Shown here piece after piece: positions 1-8,182 of a stretch of 64,000 nt of DNA; position 1 is the first letter of the stretch; every line of letters begins with the position of its first letter. Source of the DNA: Actinosynnema sp. ALI-1.44. GTDB taxonomy: Bacteria > Actinomycetota > Actinomycetes > Mycobacteriales > Pseudonocardiaceae. The stretch lies in contig NZ_MTQO01000054.1 in NCBI RefSeq assembly GCF_001984155.1, positions 558,001-622,000 on the forward strand, written 5' to 3'. The notes under the pieces are model-generated. The model was not told the DNA's origin. It saw nothing but the letters and a program-made list of their open reading frames with translations, and ran no database searches. The translations under genes were made by a program, and so were the position numbers.

Positions 1-1
1 C

Positions 2-355
2 CCGGGTCAGCGGTCCAGGGGCGGTGCCAAGTCGTGGGTGTCCGTGCAGTCGGCCGACCCGCGCTACACCGAGGCGATGGCCAAGCGCCTGCCCGGTGTG
101 CCCCAGGACCTGGTCGCCTCGGCGGCGGGCTACTGGCAGATGGTCGGCGGGCTCGCCGAAGCCGAGCAGTGGTGGGACGCGGGCATCAGCCCGCTGGACC
201 AGCGCGCGCTCGACTACCGCGCGGCCGGTCTGGCGCCGTCCGACCTGAGCCGCAGGCTCGGGCCGCTGACGGTGCTCGAGCACCTGCGCCGGGGCAGCGC
301 GCCCGCGTGGTGCGTCGCGCGGCTGCAGCGGCAGCAGCGCAACGGCGTCGCCTGA
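2..355 (+). CDS. C-terminal fragment of an unrecognised protein, cut by the window start
   Basis: The reading frame is open from the first base of the window and ends at a TGA at 353-355, so at least 117 C-terminal residues are visible. A GTG at 38 could be a start, but there is no ribosome binding site in front of it and the upstream codons (PGQRSRGGAKSW) read like protein, so I treat it as the 3' end of a longer gene. The piece is helical, with several Trp and many Arg (EQWWDAG, LARRLGPLTVLEHLRR-like stretches). I do not recognise the family. The stop codon lies inside a 14-bp tandem repeat. Confidence 0.5.
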   Translation, partial: PGQRSRGGAKSWVSVQSADPRYTEAMAKRLPGVPQDLVASAAGYWQMVGGLAEAEQWWDAGISPLDQRALDYRAAGLAPSDLSRRLGPLTVLEHLRRGSAPAWCVARLQRQQRNGVA

Positions 356-387
356 ATCGGGTCGCCTGAATCGGGTCGCCTGATCGG
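347..387. repeat. 14-bp tandem repeat, about three units, spanning a stop codon
   Basis: GTCGCCTGAATCGG occurs at 347-360 and again, identically, at 361-374; a third, imperfect unit (GTCGCCTGATCGGG) follows. The first unit contains the TGA that ends the upstream gene, so each unit repeats an in-phase-like TGA. It looks like a small slippage expansion at the 3' end of a gene. No function is evident. Confidence 0.75.
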
Positions 388-423
388 GACGTAACGGGGC
401 TCCGCCCTCGTCGTTGACAACCT

Positions 424-1218
424 GTGGTGGTTGATCGTCGTCGGGGGCTGCTCCTGCGGCTCGCTCTGGTCACGCTCGTGGTCGTACTGGCAGGTGGCGG
501 GGTGTGGCTGTTGACGGCCACGTCGGCTCCGAATGCCGGTCCGGTCACCACGGAAATCCCCGCTCTGCAGGTCCAGGCCGCACCGGTACAGCCCGGCGCG
601 GTCGTTCCCCAGCAGGCGGCGGACAGCGTGCCCCAGGCAACGCCGGGCGTCGATCCGTTGATCGCGTGGGCCAACCAGGTTGCCGCGTCGACGGGCGTCC
701 CGGCTCGAGCGCTGCGCTCGTACGGCAACGCCGAGCTCGTGGTGCGGTCGACCACACCGGGGTGCAGGCTGTCCTGGGCCACTCTGGCGGGCATCGGCCG
801 GATCGAGTCCAACCACGGCCAGTTCGGCGGCGCCCAGCTCGGCCAGGACGGACGGCCGACCAAGCCGGTCATCGGCGTCCCGCTGGACGGCTCGACGGGC
901 GTGCAGCACATCGCGGACACGGACGGCGGTCGCTACGACGGCGACCCGACGCTGGACCGCGCGGTGGGGCCGATGCAGTTCATCCCCTCGACCTGGGCCA
1001 AGTGGGCCTCCGACGGCAACGGTGACGGCCGCGGCGACCCGCAGCAGATCGACGACGCGGCGCTGGCCGCCGCTCGCTATCTGTGTGCGGGCGGGCGTGA
1101 CATGGGCACACCATCGGGCTGGTGGGCTGGCGTCATGTCGTACAACAACTCTGTTCCCTATGGTCAGAAAGTGTTCGGCCTGGCCGACGGTTACGCCAAG
1201 CAAGCGCAACGTCGTTGA
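424..1218 (+). CDS. Secreted or membrane-anchored lytic transglycosylase (MltB/SLT-2-like)
   Basis: A 264-residue protein with an Arg-rich N-terminus followed by one hydrophobic segment (about residues 10-32), consistent with a signal anchor. A Pro/Ala/Gln-rich linker runs to about residue 80. The rest matches the bacterial lytic transglycosylase fold of the MltB type: the motif GRIESNHGQFGG carries the presumed catalytic Glu, followed by AVGPMQFIPSTWAKW and the late MSYNNS motif. Such enzymes cleave the MurNAc-GlcNAc bond of peptidoglycan outside the membrane. The GTG at 424 is chosen because the hydrophobic segment starts directly after it; no strong ribosome binding site is seen. Family assignment is firm, cellular role is inferred. 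Confidence 0.85.
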   Translation: MVVDRRRGLLLRLALVTLVVVLAGGGVWLLTATSAPNAGPVTTEIPALQVQAAPVQPGAVVPQQAADSVPQATPGVDPLIAWANQVAASTGVPARALRSYGNAELVVRSTTPGCRLSWATLAGIGRIESNHGQFGGAQLGQDGRPTKPVIGVPLDGSTGVQHIADTDGGRYDGDPTLDRAVGPMQFIPSTWAKWASDGNGDGRGDPQQIDDAALAAARYLCAGGRDMGTPSGWWAGVMSYNNSVPYGQKVFGLADGYAKQAQRR

Positions 1219-1291
1219 TTTAGGGGCTCACCCAACTGACCTCTCGACCCTATGATGGACGGCACGCCATCGGATAGGGGAGAGGTTCCGA
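1219..1291 (+). promoter_or_regulatory. Leader of the first VMAP-MoxR-vWA operon
   Basis: This 73-bp gap holds a good -10-like hexamer, TATGAT, at 1251-1256 and a strong purine ribosome binding site (GGGGAGAGG) shortly before the ATG at 1292. I see no convincing -35 element at the usual distance. It is the only place where the three-gene operon that follows could start. Confidence 0.4.
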
Positions 1292-2767
1292 ATGACGGAG
1301 GGCAACGGCGGCGACAACGGCGTTCTTTGGCCGCTTGTCCGCGCGTTGATGAGGGTAGGTTGTCTCAACGATCTGAGCGGCCGAAACCTGGTGATCAGAA
1401 TAGTCAGCGACGAACTCGATCACCCGCTGGCCGTCGACGAATACCCGCAGACGACGACACATCTGTTCAGCCTTGTCAACGCCTGCAGACAGCGACCGGA
1501 CGGATTGTCCACGCTGCTGGTGGTCCTCGAACGACTCGAGCCGGGCTCGACCGCCATGGCGGACGTGCGGCGGGTGATCACCGAAATGATCGTCTACGAC
1601 ACGATCTCCCCGGAAGATCGCAGACAACTGTTCACGCTGCTCAGCGGTGTGGTGATCCCGGATATCGGCGATCTCTACCGCTTCGTCGCCGGTGAGGCGG
1701 CGTTGGATCTGCCGGAGCAGACGACATATCAGGAGATGTTCCGCGCGCTGGAGACGCTCAACGCGGCCGTGAGCGGCATCCCGAAACCGATCGTCTTCGT
1801 TGAACACCTCGCCAACAGGGTCCGGCTGGACCTCGCGGTCGAGCTGCGTCGCTGGGTCAGTGGTCAGGCCGGAAAACTGGGCCTCGACGCCGAGCTCGGG
1901 CAGCTGCGCGAGCAGGTCGTGCCGACCATGATCCACAAGCCGCCGCAGCGCGCGGACGGATATGTGGTGTTTCAGATCGAACGTGCTGGTCCCAGTGGTG
2001 ACGCCTACCGGATAGCGACATGGAAACAACTCGACATCACCGAGGGGTGGCACCCCGAGCGGGGGCCGGACATCCATGCCACTAGTGTGTCCGAGATGCA
2101 ATTCCGGGTGGCCGAGGTCATCGAGTCCGTCGAGTCGGAATGGGCCCAGTTCGAGCCGACGATCCGACTCGAGTTCCTCCTCTCCACGGAATTGCTCAAC
2201 CTGGACGTCGACCAGTGGCAATGGGAAACGGAGTCACGTTTCCCCGAACCCATGGGATGTCGTTTTCTCGTCTCCGTCCGGTCGTTGGAGCGAATGAAAG
2301 CGCGTAAATGGCACCGCTCGTGGTACATCCGGTGGAATGAGCTCAAGGCTCAAGTCAGTCAGCACAAAAGCGTCACCAGGGGCGGCGGGTACCAGAATCG
2401 CTCGAACGCGCACCAGGCATTGCGGGAACTTGTTTCCTACTTCGAGCGCACACCTACTGTCGTCTCGTTGATTCTCAGCGCGCCGCCGACCGGTGCGACG
2501 TACACCGACGAGATTTCCATCGCGCTGCGCGCGGGAATCCCGATGATCATCTGGCACCGCTGGGACTGCGATGCCGAGGAGTTCGGCGCGGCGGTCGACC
2601 ACATCCTGTACGAGAGCAATGCCCAGCACCTGTTGGACCGGGTGCGGGTGGTGCGGGCGAACGCGTACGCCGACGGTCTGGAGCTGCGGCACGTCGGCAA
2701 CCAGTTGACGATCTTGTGGGACGACCCCGAGCGGATGGTCATCCCGGAGGGGGTGCCCGCGGCATGA
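1292..2767 (+). CDS. vWA-MoxR associated protein (VMAP) with N-terminal EAD2 domain, copy A
   Basis: A 491-residue protein. Residues ~8-95 resemble effector-associated domain 2 (EAD2): LVRALMRVGCL, then HLFSLVNACRQRPDGL and the LLVVLERLEPGS helix. Residues ~100-210 resemble the VMAP middle domain and ~220-480 the VMAP C-terminal domain, with the conserved stretches LLNLDVDQWQWE, KWHRSWYIRW and ILWDDPERM. In published analyses VMAP is the third component of 'ternary' MoxR-vWA conflict systems and is thought to couple the ATPase and vWA parts to effectors; its biochemical activity is unknown. The stop overlaps the MoxR start by 4 nt (ATGA), so the genes are translationally coupled. A paralogue with the same neighbours lies at 10373-11869. 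Confidence 0.75.
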   Translation: MTEGNGGDNGVLWPLVRALMRVGCLNDLSGRNLVIRIVSDELDHPLAVDEYPQTTTHLFSLVNACRQRPDGLSTLLVVLERLEPGSTAMADVRRVITEMIVYDTISPEDRRQLFTLLSGVVIPDIGDLYRFVAGEAALDLPEQTTYQEMFRALETLNAAVSGIPKPIVFVEHLANRVRLDLAVELRRWVSGQAGKLGLDAELGQLREQVVPTMIHKPPQRADGYVVFQIERAGPSGDAYRIATWKQLDITEGWHPERGPDIHATSVSEMQFRVAEVIESVESEWAQFEPTIRLEFLLSTELLNLDVDQWQWETESRFPEPMGCRFLVSVRSLERMKARKWHRSWYIRWNELKAQVSQHKSVTRGGGYQNRSNAHQALRELVSYFERTPTVVSLILSAPPTGATYTDEISIALRAGIPMIIWHRWDCDAEEFGAAVDHILYESNAQHLLDRVRVVRANAYADGLELRHVGNQLTILWDDPERMVIPEGVPAA

Positions 2768-3786
2768 CCGAGCAGGACTGGCGGGTCTACACGGGGACCG
2801 GTGCGCCGCGTGACGCGCCGGTCGGTGACCTGCCGAAACCGCCGCCGTGGCGGCGGTTCCCCGGGGCGGGGCACGTCGAGTCGCGGCCGGTGGACGACGG
2901 TGGCGAGACCTCCCGCCGGATCGGTGCCGCGGTGAACCGCAGGCACCTGTCGACCGATCACGAGGTCGCGATGGTCAACGCGGCGATCTACCTGCGCAGG
3001 CCGCTGCTGGTGACCGGGCGGCCGGGGACGGGGAAGTCGAGCCTGGCGTACCTGATCGCGTCCGAGCTGGGGCTGGGGCCTGTGCTGCGGTGGCCGATCG
3101 GGTCGCGCACGCTGCTGCGTGACGGCTTGTACTCGTATGACGCGATCGGCCGGGTGCAGGCCGCGAGCGCGCGTGCGCACGAGGAACCGGACATCGGGGA
3201 GTTCATTCACCTCGGACCGTTGGGTACGGCGTTGTTGCCCTACGAGATGCCGCGCGTGTTGCTGGTGGACGAGTTGGACAAGGGTGACATCGACCTGCCC
3301 AACGATCTGCTGAACGCGTTCGAGGAGGGTGAGTTCCGGCTGGACGAGCTGGTGCGGATCAGCAAGCAGCAGCCGGAGGTCACGGTGATGACCGAGGACT
3401 GGGGCGGGACCGCGACCATCACCGGCGGCCGGGTGCAGTGCCGGTCGTTCCCGATCGTGATCATCACCAGCAACGGGGAACGGGAGTTCCCGCCCGCGTT
3501 GTTGCGGCGGTGTCTGCAGCTGCACCTGGAGCCGCCCGACGAGCGGCAGCTCGGGGCGATGGTCGCCGCCCAGTTCGGGCCGACCGAAGGGGTCGACGTC
3601 GCCCGGCTGATCAGCGATTTCCTGCAGCGCAGCGACGAGCACGGTGGCCTGGCGGCCGATCAGCTGCTCAACGCGGTGCACCTGGCTGTGGAGTTGGTGA
3701 CGGCGGGTGTGCACCAGCCGTCCGACCCGGAGTGGAAGTCGCTGCTGTCGGCGATCTGGCACCCGCTGCAGAGCAGGGGTGTCTGA
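2764..3786 (+). CDS. MoxR-family AAA+ ATPase, copy A
   Basis: A 340-residue MoxR-type AAA+ ATPase. Walker A is GRPGTGKSS (about residues 85-93), Walker B VLLVDELDKG (about 165-174), sensor 1 IVIITSNGERE, and the Arg-finger region LLRRCLQLHL follows. MoxR proteins act as chaperone-like remodellers and usually work with a vWA protein, here the next gene. The ATG at 2764 overlaps the VMAP stop (ATGA); an upstream in-frame ATG at 2716 would overlap that gene by 52 nt and is less likely. Start and neighbours match copy B. Confidence 0.9.
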   Translation: MTEQDWRVYTGTGAPRDAPVGDLPKPPPWRRFPGAGHVESRPVDDGGETSRRIGAAVNRRHLSTDHEVAMVNAAIYLRRPLLVTGRPGTGKSSLAYLIASELGLGPVLRWPIGSRTLLRDGLYSYDAIGRVQAASARAHEEPDIGEFIHLGPLGTALLPYEMPRVLLVDELDKGDIDLPNDLLNAFEEGEFRLDELVRISKQQPEVTVMTEDWGGTATITGGRVQCRSFPIVIITSNGEREFPPALLRRCLQLHLEPPDERQLGAMVAAQFGPTEGVDVARLISDFLQRSDEHGGLAADQLLNAVHLAVELVTAGVHQPSDPEWKSLLSAIWHPLQSRGV

Positions 3787-3790
3787 GACT

Positions 3791-6700
3791 GTGAGCGCTC
3801 TGCCGTCCGACGAGCCACGAGACCGGGAGCCCGGCCCGATGTGGCGGGTGGCGGCGGGGCCCCGGCCGACCGATCTGACATGGCCGGAACTCCGGGACAT
3901 CTGGTGGCTGGTGCGGTGCATTCACCGGGACGCCCCGCCGCCGTCGCCCGCCGGTGTCCCGCCGCGCGAGGACGCCCCCGCGATGCCCGACAGCGAACGG
4001 CCGGTGGAGCCCGAACCCCGGCGAGACCACAGGCAGCAGGGTCAGTCGCAGCCGGACATCGCGCCGCCCAAACGCAAACAGCCGGAACCCGCCGAACAAT
4101 GGGCGCCGCGGCGGCGCGAAGCGCTCCGCATGACAATGGCCGACACGTCACGGGCGTCGGCGCCGCTGCCGCTCCCGGTCGTCCCCGGCCTGCGCGATGC
4201 TCGTGCCACTGAACAGGCCTTGCGCCCGCTGACGAAACGCGAACCGTCGCCGTGGCTGTCTGTGCTCGACGAGGAGGCGACCGCCCGCCGGGCGGCCGAG
4301 GAGAAGATCTGGCTGCCCGAATGGCGACCCGCGCCATGGCGGCGATTCGAGCTGCTGCTGATCGTCGATTCGAGCCCGACACTGGCGATCTGGCAGAGCC
4401 TGATCGACGAGTTCGTCGCAGTGCTCGGCCACACGGGGGCGTTCCGGCAGATCCGCGTCCACCGCACGGACTGCTCCCGTCCGACGGGGCTCACCCTGGC
4501 GGTGCGGGGCACTGACGTCGAGCGGACCTGGCAGGACGTCGTCGACCGGACCGGGCGTCGTGTGGTCCTGGTGATCACGGATGCCGTCGGCGCGGCCTGG
4601 CGGACCGGTGCGGCCGAGCGCCTGGTCGCCGAGTTGGCCGCCCACATGCCCACGGCGATCGTCAACGTGCTCGGCGAACGCCTCTGGAGCTGGGGCGGCT
4701 TGTCCCCGTACCGCGCGCACCTGTCGTCACCGACGCCCGGCGCGGCCAACAGCATGCTGCGTGTCGACCCCGCACCCCATGACGGAGTCGTCGTCCCGGT
4801 GCTTTCCGCCACGGCGGAGTGGTTGTCCGGTTGGGCAACGCTTGTCGCCGGTGGCGCGACCGAGACCACCGTGATCAACGCGCGCGCCGGCCGGCCCGCG
4901 GACGAGGACTACCCGATCGGGATCGCCGAGCCTCGCCTGTCGCCCCGCGAACGAGTGCTGCGCTTCAAGACCTACGCGTCCACCCGAGGCTTCCAGTTGG
5001 CCCTGCTGCTCGCCGCGGCGCCGCTGAACCTGCCGATCATCCAGCTCATCGACCACGTGATGCTCGACGGCTCATCGGACATGTCGACGACAGCCGAGGT
5101 TCTGCTCGGCGGAATAGTCACACCCACCCCCGCACTGAAATCGGTCACTGACCCGGCCGCGATCGCGTACGAGTTCCACGAGGGCGTCCGCGAAGAACTC
5201 CTCGCCATGGGGACACGCGCCGACACGGTCCGTGTCGCCAGAGTCGTGAGTGATGCCTTCGGCGCCGCGGTGCCGATCCTGAAGAGCTTCCGGAACGCGG
5301 TCGACTTCCCGTCGACCGCGCCGCTGCCCATCGTGACCGACGAGAATCTCGCTTATCTGAGAATCGAGGCGGCCATTTTGGCGGCGATTTCCGGAAGTCA
5401 TTACTCCAAGCGATCGCGATCGCTCACCAACGGATTAAACCGATACACCAATGGGGGACCTGATGAGCGTGTTGAGCCGCCACTCGACCCGCGCAGTGCT
5501 GAGAATGCACTGTCAAGCCATACCGGCACGGCGCACAGCAGCGGGAGAATCGAGTCGATGATAGCAGCCTCTGTGGAGGGCGAGATGAGTGTTTCCGAAA
5601 CTCCCATGACTGAACCACGCAGAGGGGCTGTCGTCCGACCGCAAATCTGGGGGAACGTGCCTCTGCGCAACCCGGATTTCGTCGGTCGCGTCGAACTTCT
5701 CGACAAATTGCAGGAACGACTGATCGAGCCGGACAACCGGGCGACAGCAGTCCTGCCGGAAGCCTTGCACGGAATGGGCGGCGTCGGTAAGTCGCAGACC
5801 GTCGTCGAGTACATCTACCGGCACAGCTCCGAGTACGACGTGATCTGGTGGGTCCCGTCGGAGCAGCTGTCGCAGATCAACGCCAGTTTCGTCGAACTCG
5901 CGCGAAAGATGGGCCTGCCCGCGGGCTCCGCGGAGACGGCGCGACCCGAAGTTCTCGAAGCGCTCCGCACCGGCACTCCCTACCAGCGCTGGTTGCTTGT
6001 CTTCGACAACGCGGAACACCCGGACGTGGTGAGCCCGTTCATCCCGGCCAGTTCCGGCCACGTGATCGTCACCTCCCGTAACCCGGACTGGGCGGGCGTG
6101 GCGCGAACGGTCGAGGTCGACCTGTTCACCCGAAAGGAAAGCATCGACCTGCTCCGCATGCGCGGCGGCGAGATCACCGACGAGGACGCCGACCGTCTCG
6201 CGCACGCGTTGGGTGACCTGCCCCTGGCCGTCGAGCAGGCCGCGGCGTGGCGTGGCCAAACAGGCATGCCCGTCGACGAGTACCTGACACTCCTCGACCG
6301 CCACCTGACCGATCTTCTCGGCGACGAACGCGCCGCCGAATACGGTGCCCTTGGCTACCAGCGCTCAGTCGCCGCGGCGTGGAACGTCCCACTGCACCGG
6401 TTGCGCACCTCGCATCCAGCCGCGCTGCAACTGCTCCAGGTCTGCGCGTTCTTCGGTCCGGAACCGATCGCCCGGAGCCTCTTCACCGGCGGCCGATCCG
6501 TCCCGGTACCACCGGAGCTCGCCAATGCCCTGCGTGACCCCATCAAGCTGAACCGCGCGATCCGCGAAATCAGCCGCTACAGCCTCGCCAAGATCGACCA
6601 CCGCAACAACACCATCCAGTTGCACCGGTTGGTCCAGACAGTGCTGAAGAACCAGCTGTCCGAAAAGGAACAGAACGACATGCGGCACGCCGTGCACGTG

Positions 6701-8137
6701 TTGCTGGTCAACGGCGACCCGGACGACCCGGTGTCGACCGACGCATGGAAGCGTTACGCGGATCTGTTGCCCCACGCGACGATGTCGAAAGCCATCGAGT
6801 GCCAGTCGGATGCCTGGGTACGCAGGTTGATCATCAACCTGGTTCGCTACCTGGTGAGCATCGGTGACTACCGGGTGGCTTTCGACTACGCGCGCGAGGC
6901 CATGGACCAGTGGAAACTCGCGTTCGGTGAGAACCATGAAGACACGCTTCAGATGGCCGCACAGCGCAGTGTGGCGCAGCGAATCATGGGTAACTACGAC
7001 GAAGCGTTCAAGCTGATCGAGGAAACATACAAGCGTGTCAGGGAGACATACGGCGACGAAAGCGAGCTGTACCTGACCGTCGCCGACGCACTCCGAAGCG
7101 GTCTTCGAGCGCAGGGACGATTCGTCGAGGAGCTCGAGATGCAGGAGAACATCGTCGAGAAGGCCAAGCACGTGCTCGGCGATGAGGACCCCGCCACACT
7201 CCGGTACGCCAACAACCTGGCAGGGAGTCTTCGGCTCAACGGGCAGTTCTTCCGTGCGCGGGAAATCGACCAGGCCACCGGGGACCGGAAGAAGATCGTC
7301 CTCGGTGAGGAGCACTCGTCCACATTCCTGACGCTGAACGCGCTGGCGATGGACATCCGCGAATGCGGTGACTACATCGAGGCGTGCCGTGTGCAGGAAG
7401 AGCAGCTCGCGCGTCAGCGGATCGTCATCGGCGAGGACCACCCGTCGACGATCGGGGCGATGCGGAACCTGGCAGTCGCTCGGCGAAAGGCCGGTCTGCA
7501 CAAGGAAGCACGCGAGTTGTCCGAGGAATGCGTGCGCCTGTACCGGCTGAGGCACGGCGACACCCACCTCGACACCATCACCGCGGAAATGGGCCTGTCC
7601 GCCGACCTGCGCGTGCTGGGGGACCTTCCCCAGTCCAAGAACCTGGCAGAACACTGCTACCAGCTCTTCGTGCAGACCCACACCGGTCGACACCCGTACA
7701 CGCTGGTGGCCGCGATCAACCTGGCGGTCACCCTCCGCCTGTTGAAACGGGCCAACGAAGCCAAGGAGATGAACCAGCGAACGCTGGAGGTGCTGCGCGA
7801 GGTTTTCGGAAGCGACCATCCGTTTGGCATGGTGTGCGCGACGAACCTGGCCAGCGATCTGGCCGCGATGGGAGACACGGCAGCCGCACACGCGCTGGAC
7901 GTGGACACTTTCGAGCGCTCCACTCGAGTGCTCGGTGAGAAGCACCCGTCGACCCTCGCTGTCGCCCTGAACCTTTCCATCGACCTGGAAGCACTGGGGA
8001 ACAAGGAGGAAGCCGCAGTGCTGCACGAGGCGACCATCGCCCACTTCCGCAACGTGCTCGGGGCCGACCACCCGGCGACGCTGGCTGCCGAGCAGTCGAT
8101 CAGGGCGAACTGCGATACCGACACCATGCAGCTCTGA
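3791..8137 (+). CDS. vWA-like / NB-ARC / TPR protein (FxsT-like), copy A
   Basis: A 1448-residue multidomain protein. Residues ~185-330 form a vWA-like domain of the SAV_2336 N-terminal type; its metal-site motif is DSSPT, not the canonical DxSxS. Residues ~625-960 are an NB-ARC/STAND NTPase: P-loop GMGGVGKSQ (~660), Walker B WLLVFDNAEHP (~733), VIVTSRN, and DLPLAVEQAA (~809). From ~1025 to ~1440 run kinesin-light-chain-type TPR repeats of about 42 residues with HPSTL/HPYTL signatures. The C-terminus is ANCDTDTMQL. The layout matches the tetratricopeptide protein of FxSxx-COOH systems and NLR-like conflict proteins. The GTG at 3791, 4 nt after the MoxR stop, aligns with the copy B start (VSALP versus MSAVN); a GTG at 3779 is an alternative. 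Confidence 0.85.
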   Translation: MSALPSDEPRDREPGPMWRVAAGPRPTDLTWPELRDIWWLVRCIHRDAPPPSPAGVPPREDAPAMPDSERPVEPEPRRDHRQQGQSQPDIAPPKRKQPEPAEQWAPRRREALRMTMADTSRASAPLPLPVVPGLRDARATEQALRPLTKREPSPWLSVLDEEATARRAAEEKIWLPEWRPAPWRRFELLLIVDSSPTLAIWQSLIDEFVAVLGHTGAFRQIRVHRTDCSRPTGLTLAVRGTDVERTWQDVVDRTGRRVVLVITDAVGAAWRTGAAERLVAELAAHMPTAIVNVLGERLWSWGGLSPYRAHLSSPTPGAANSMLRVDPAPHDGVVVPVLSATAEWLSGWATLVAGGATETTVINARAGRPADEDYPIGIAEPRLSPRERVLRFKTYASTRGFQLALLLAAAPLNLPIIQLIDHVMLDGSSDMSTTAEVLLGGIVTPTPALKSVTDPAAIAYEFHEGVREELLAMGTRADTVRVARVVSDAFGAAVPILKSFRNAVDFPSTAPLPIVTDENLAYLRIEAAILAAISGSHYSKRSRSLTNGLNRYTNGGPDERVEPPLDPRSAENALSSHTGTAHSSGRIESMIAASVEGEMSVSETPMTEPRRGAVVRPQIWGNVPLRNPDFVGRVELLDKLQERLIEPDNRATAVLPEALHGMGGVGKSQTVVEYIYRHSSEYDVIWWVPSEQLSQINASFVELARKMGLPAGSAETARPEVLEALRTGTPYQRWLLVFDNAEHPDVVSPFIPASSGHVIVTSRNPDWAGVARTVEVDLFTRKESIDLLRMRGGEITDEDADRLAHALGDLPLAVEQAAAWRGQTGMPVDEYLTLLDRHLTDLLGDERAAEYGALGYQRSVAAAWNVPLHRLRTSHPAALQLLQVCAFFGPEPIARSLFTGGRSVPVPPELANALRDPIKLNRAIREISRYSLAKIDHRNNTIQLHRLVQTVLKNQLSEKEQNDMRHAVHVLLVNGDPDDPVSTDAWKRYADLLPHATMSKAIECQSDAWVRRLIINLVRYLVSIGDYRVAFDYAREAMDQWKLAFGENHEDTLQMAAQRSVAQRIMGNYDEAFKLIEETYKRVRETYGDESELYLTVADALRSGLRAQGRFVEELEMQENIVEKAKHVLGDEDPATLRYANNLAGSLRLNGQFFRAREIDQATGDRKKIVLGEEHSSTFLTLNALAMDIRECGDYIEACRVQEEQLARQRIVIGEDHPSTIGAMRNLAVARRKAGLHKEARELSEECVRLYRLRHGDTHLDTITAEMGLSADLRVLGDLPQSKNLAEHCYQLFVQTHTGRHPYTLVAAINLAVTLRLLKRANEAKEMNQRTLEVLREVFGSDHPFGMVCATNLASDLAAMGDTAAAHALDVDTFERSTRVLGEKHPSTLAVALNLSIDLEALGNKEEAAVLHEATIAHFRNVLGADHPATLAAEQSIRANCDTDTMQL

Positions 8138-8146
8138 CGTCCTGTG

Positions 8147-8182
8147 TGGGTCGGTGCCCGGCTACCGTCCGGCACCGACCCA
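8147..8182. terminator. Perfect 12-bp hairpin between convergent operons, likely bidirectional terminator
   Basis: TGGGTCGGTGCC (8147-8158) pairs perfectly with GGCACCGACCCA (8171-8182) around a 12-nt loop. It starts 10 nt after the TPR gene stop and its right arm is also the last codons of the convergent HExxH gene (stop at 8164-8162). There is no T-run, as is usual in GC-rich actinomycetes. Position and symmetry suit termination from both sides. Confidence 0.7.

Noticed and set aside
6365-8071. 568-codon - strand frame over the TPR region of copy A
   Set aside because: Shadow of the TPR repeats; the apparent internal periodicity simply mirrors the repeats of the true gene.
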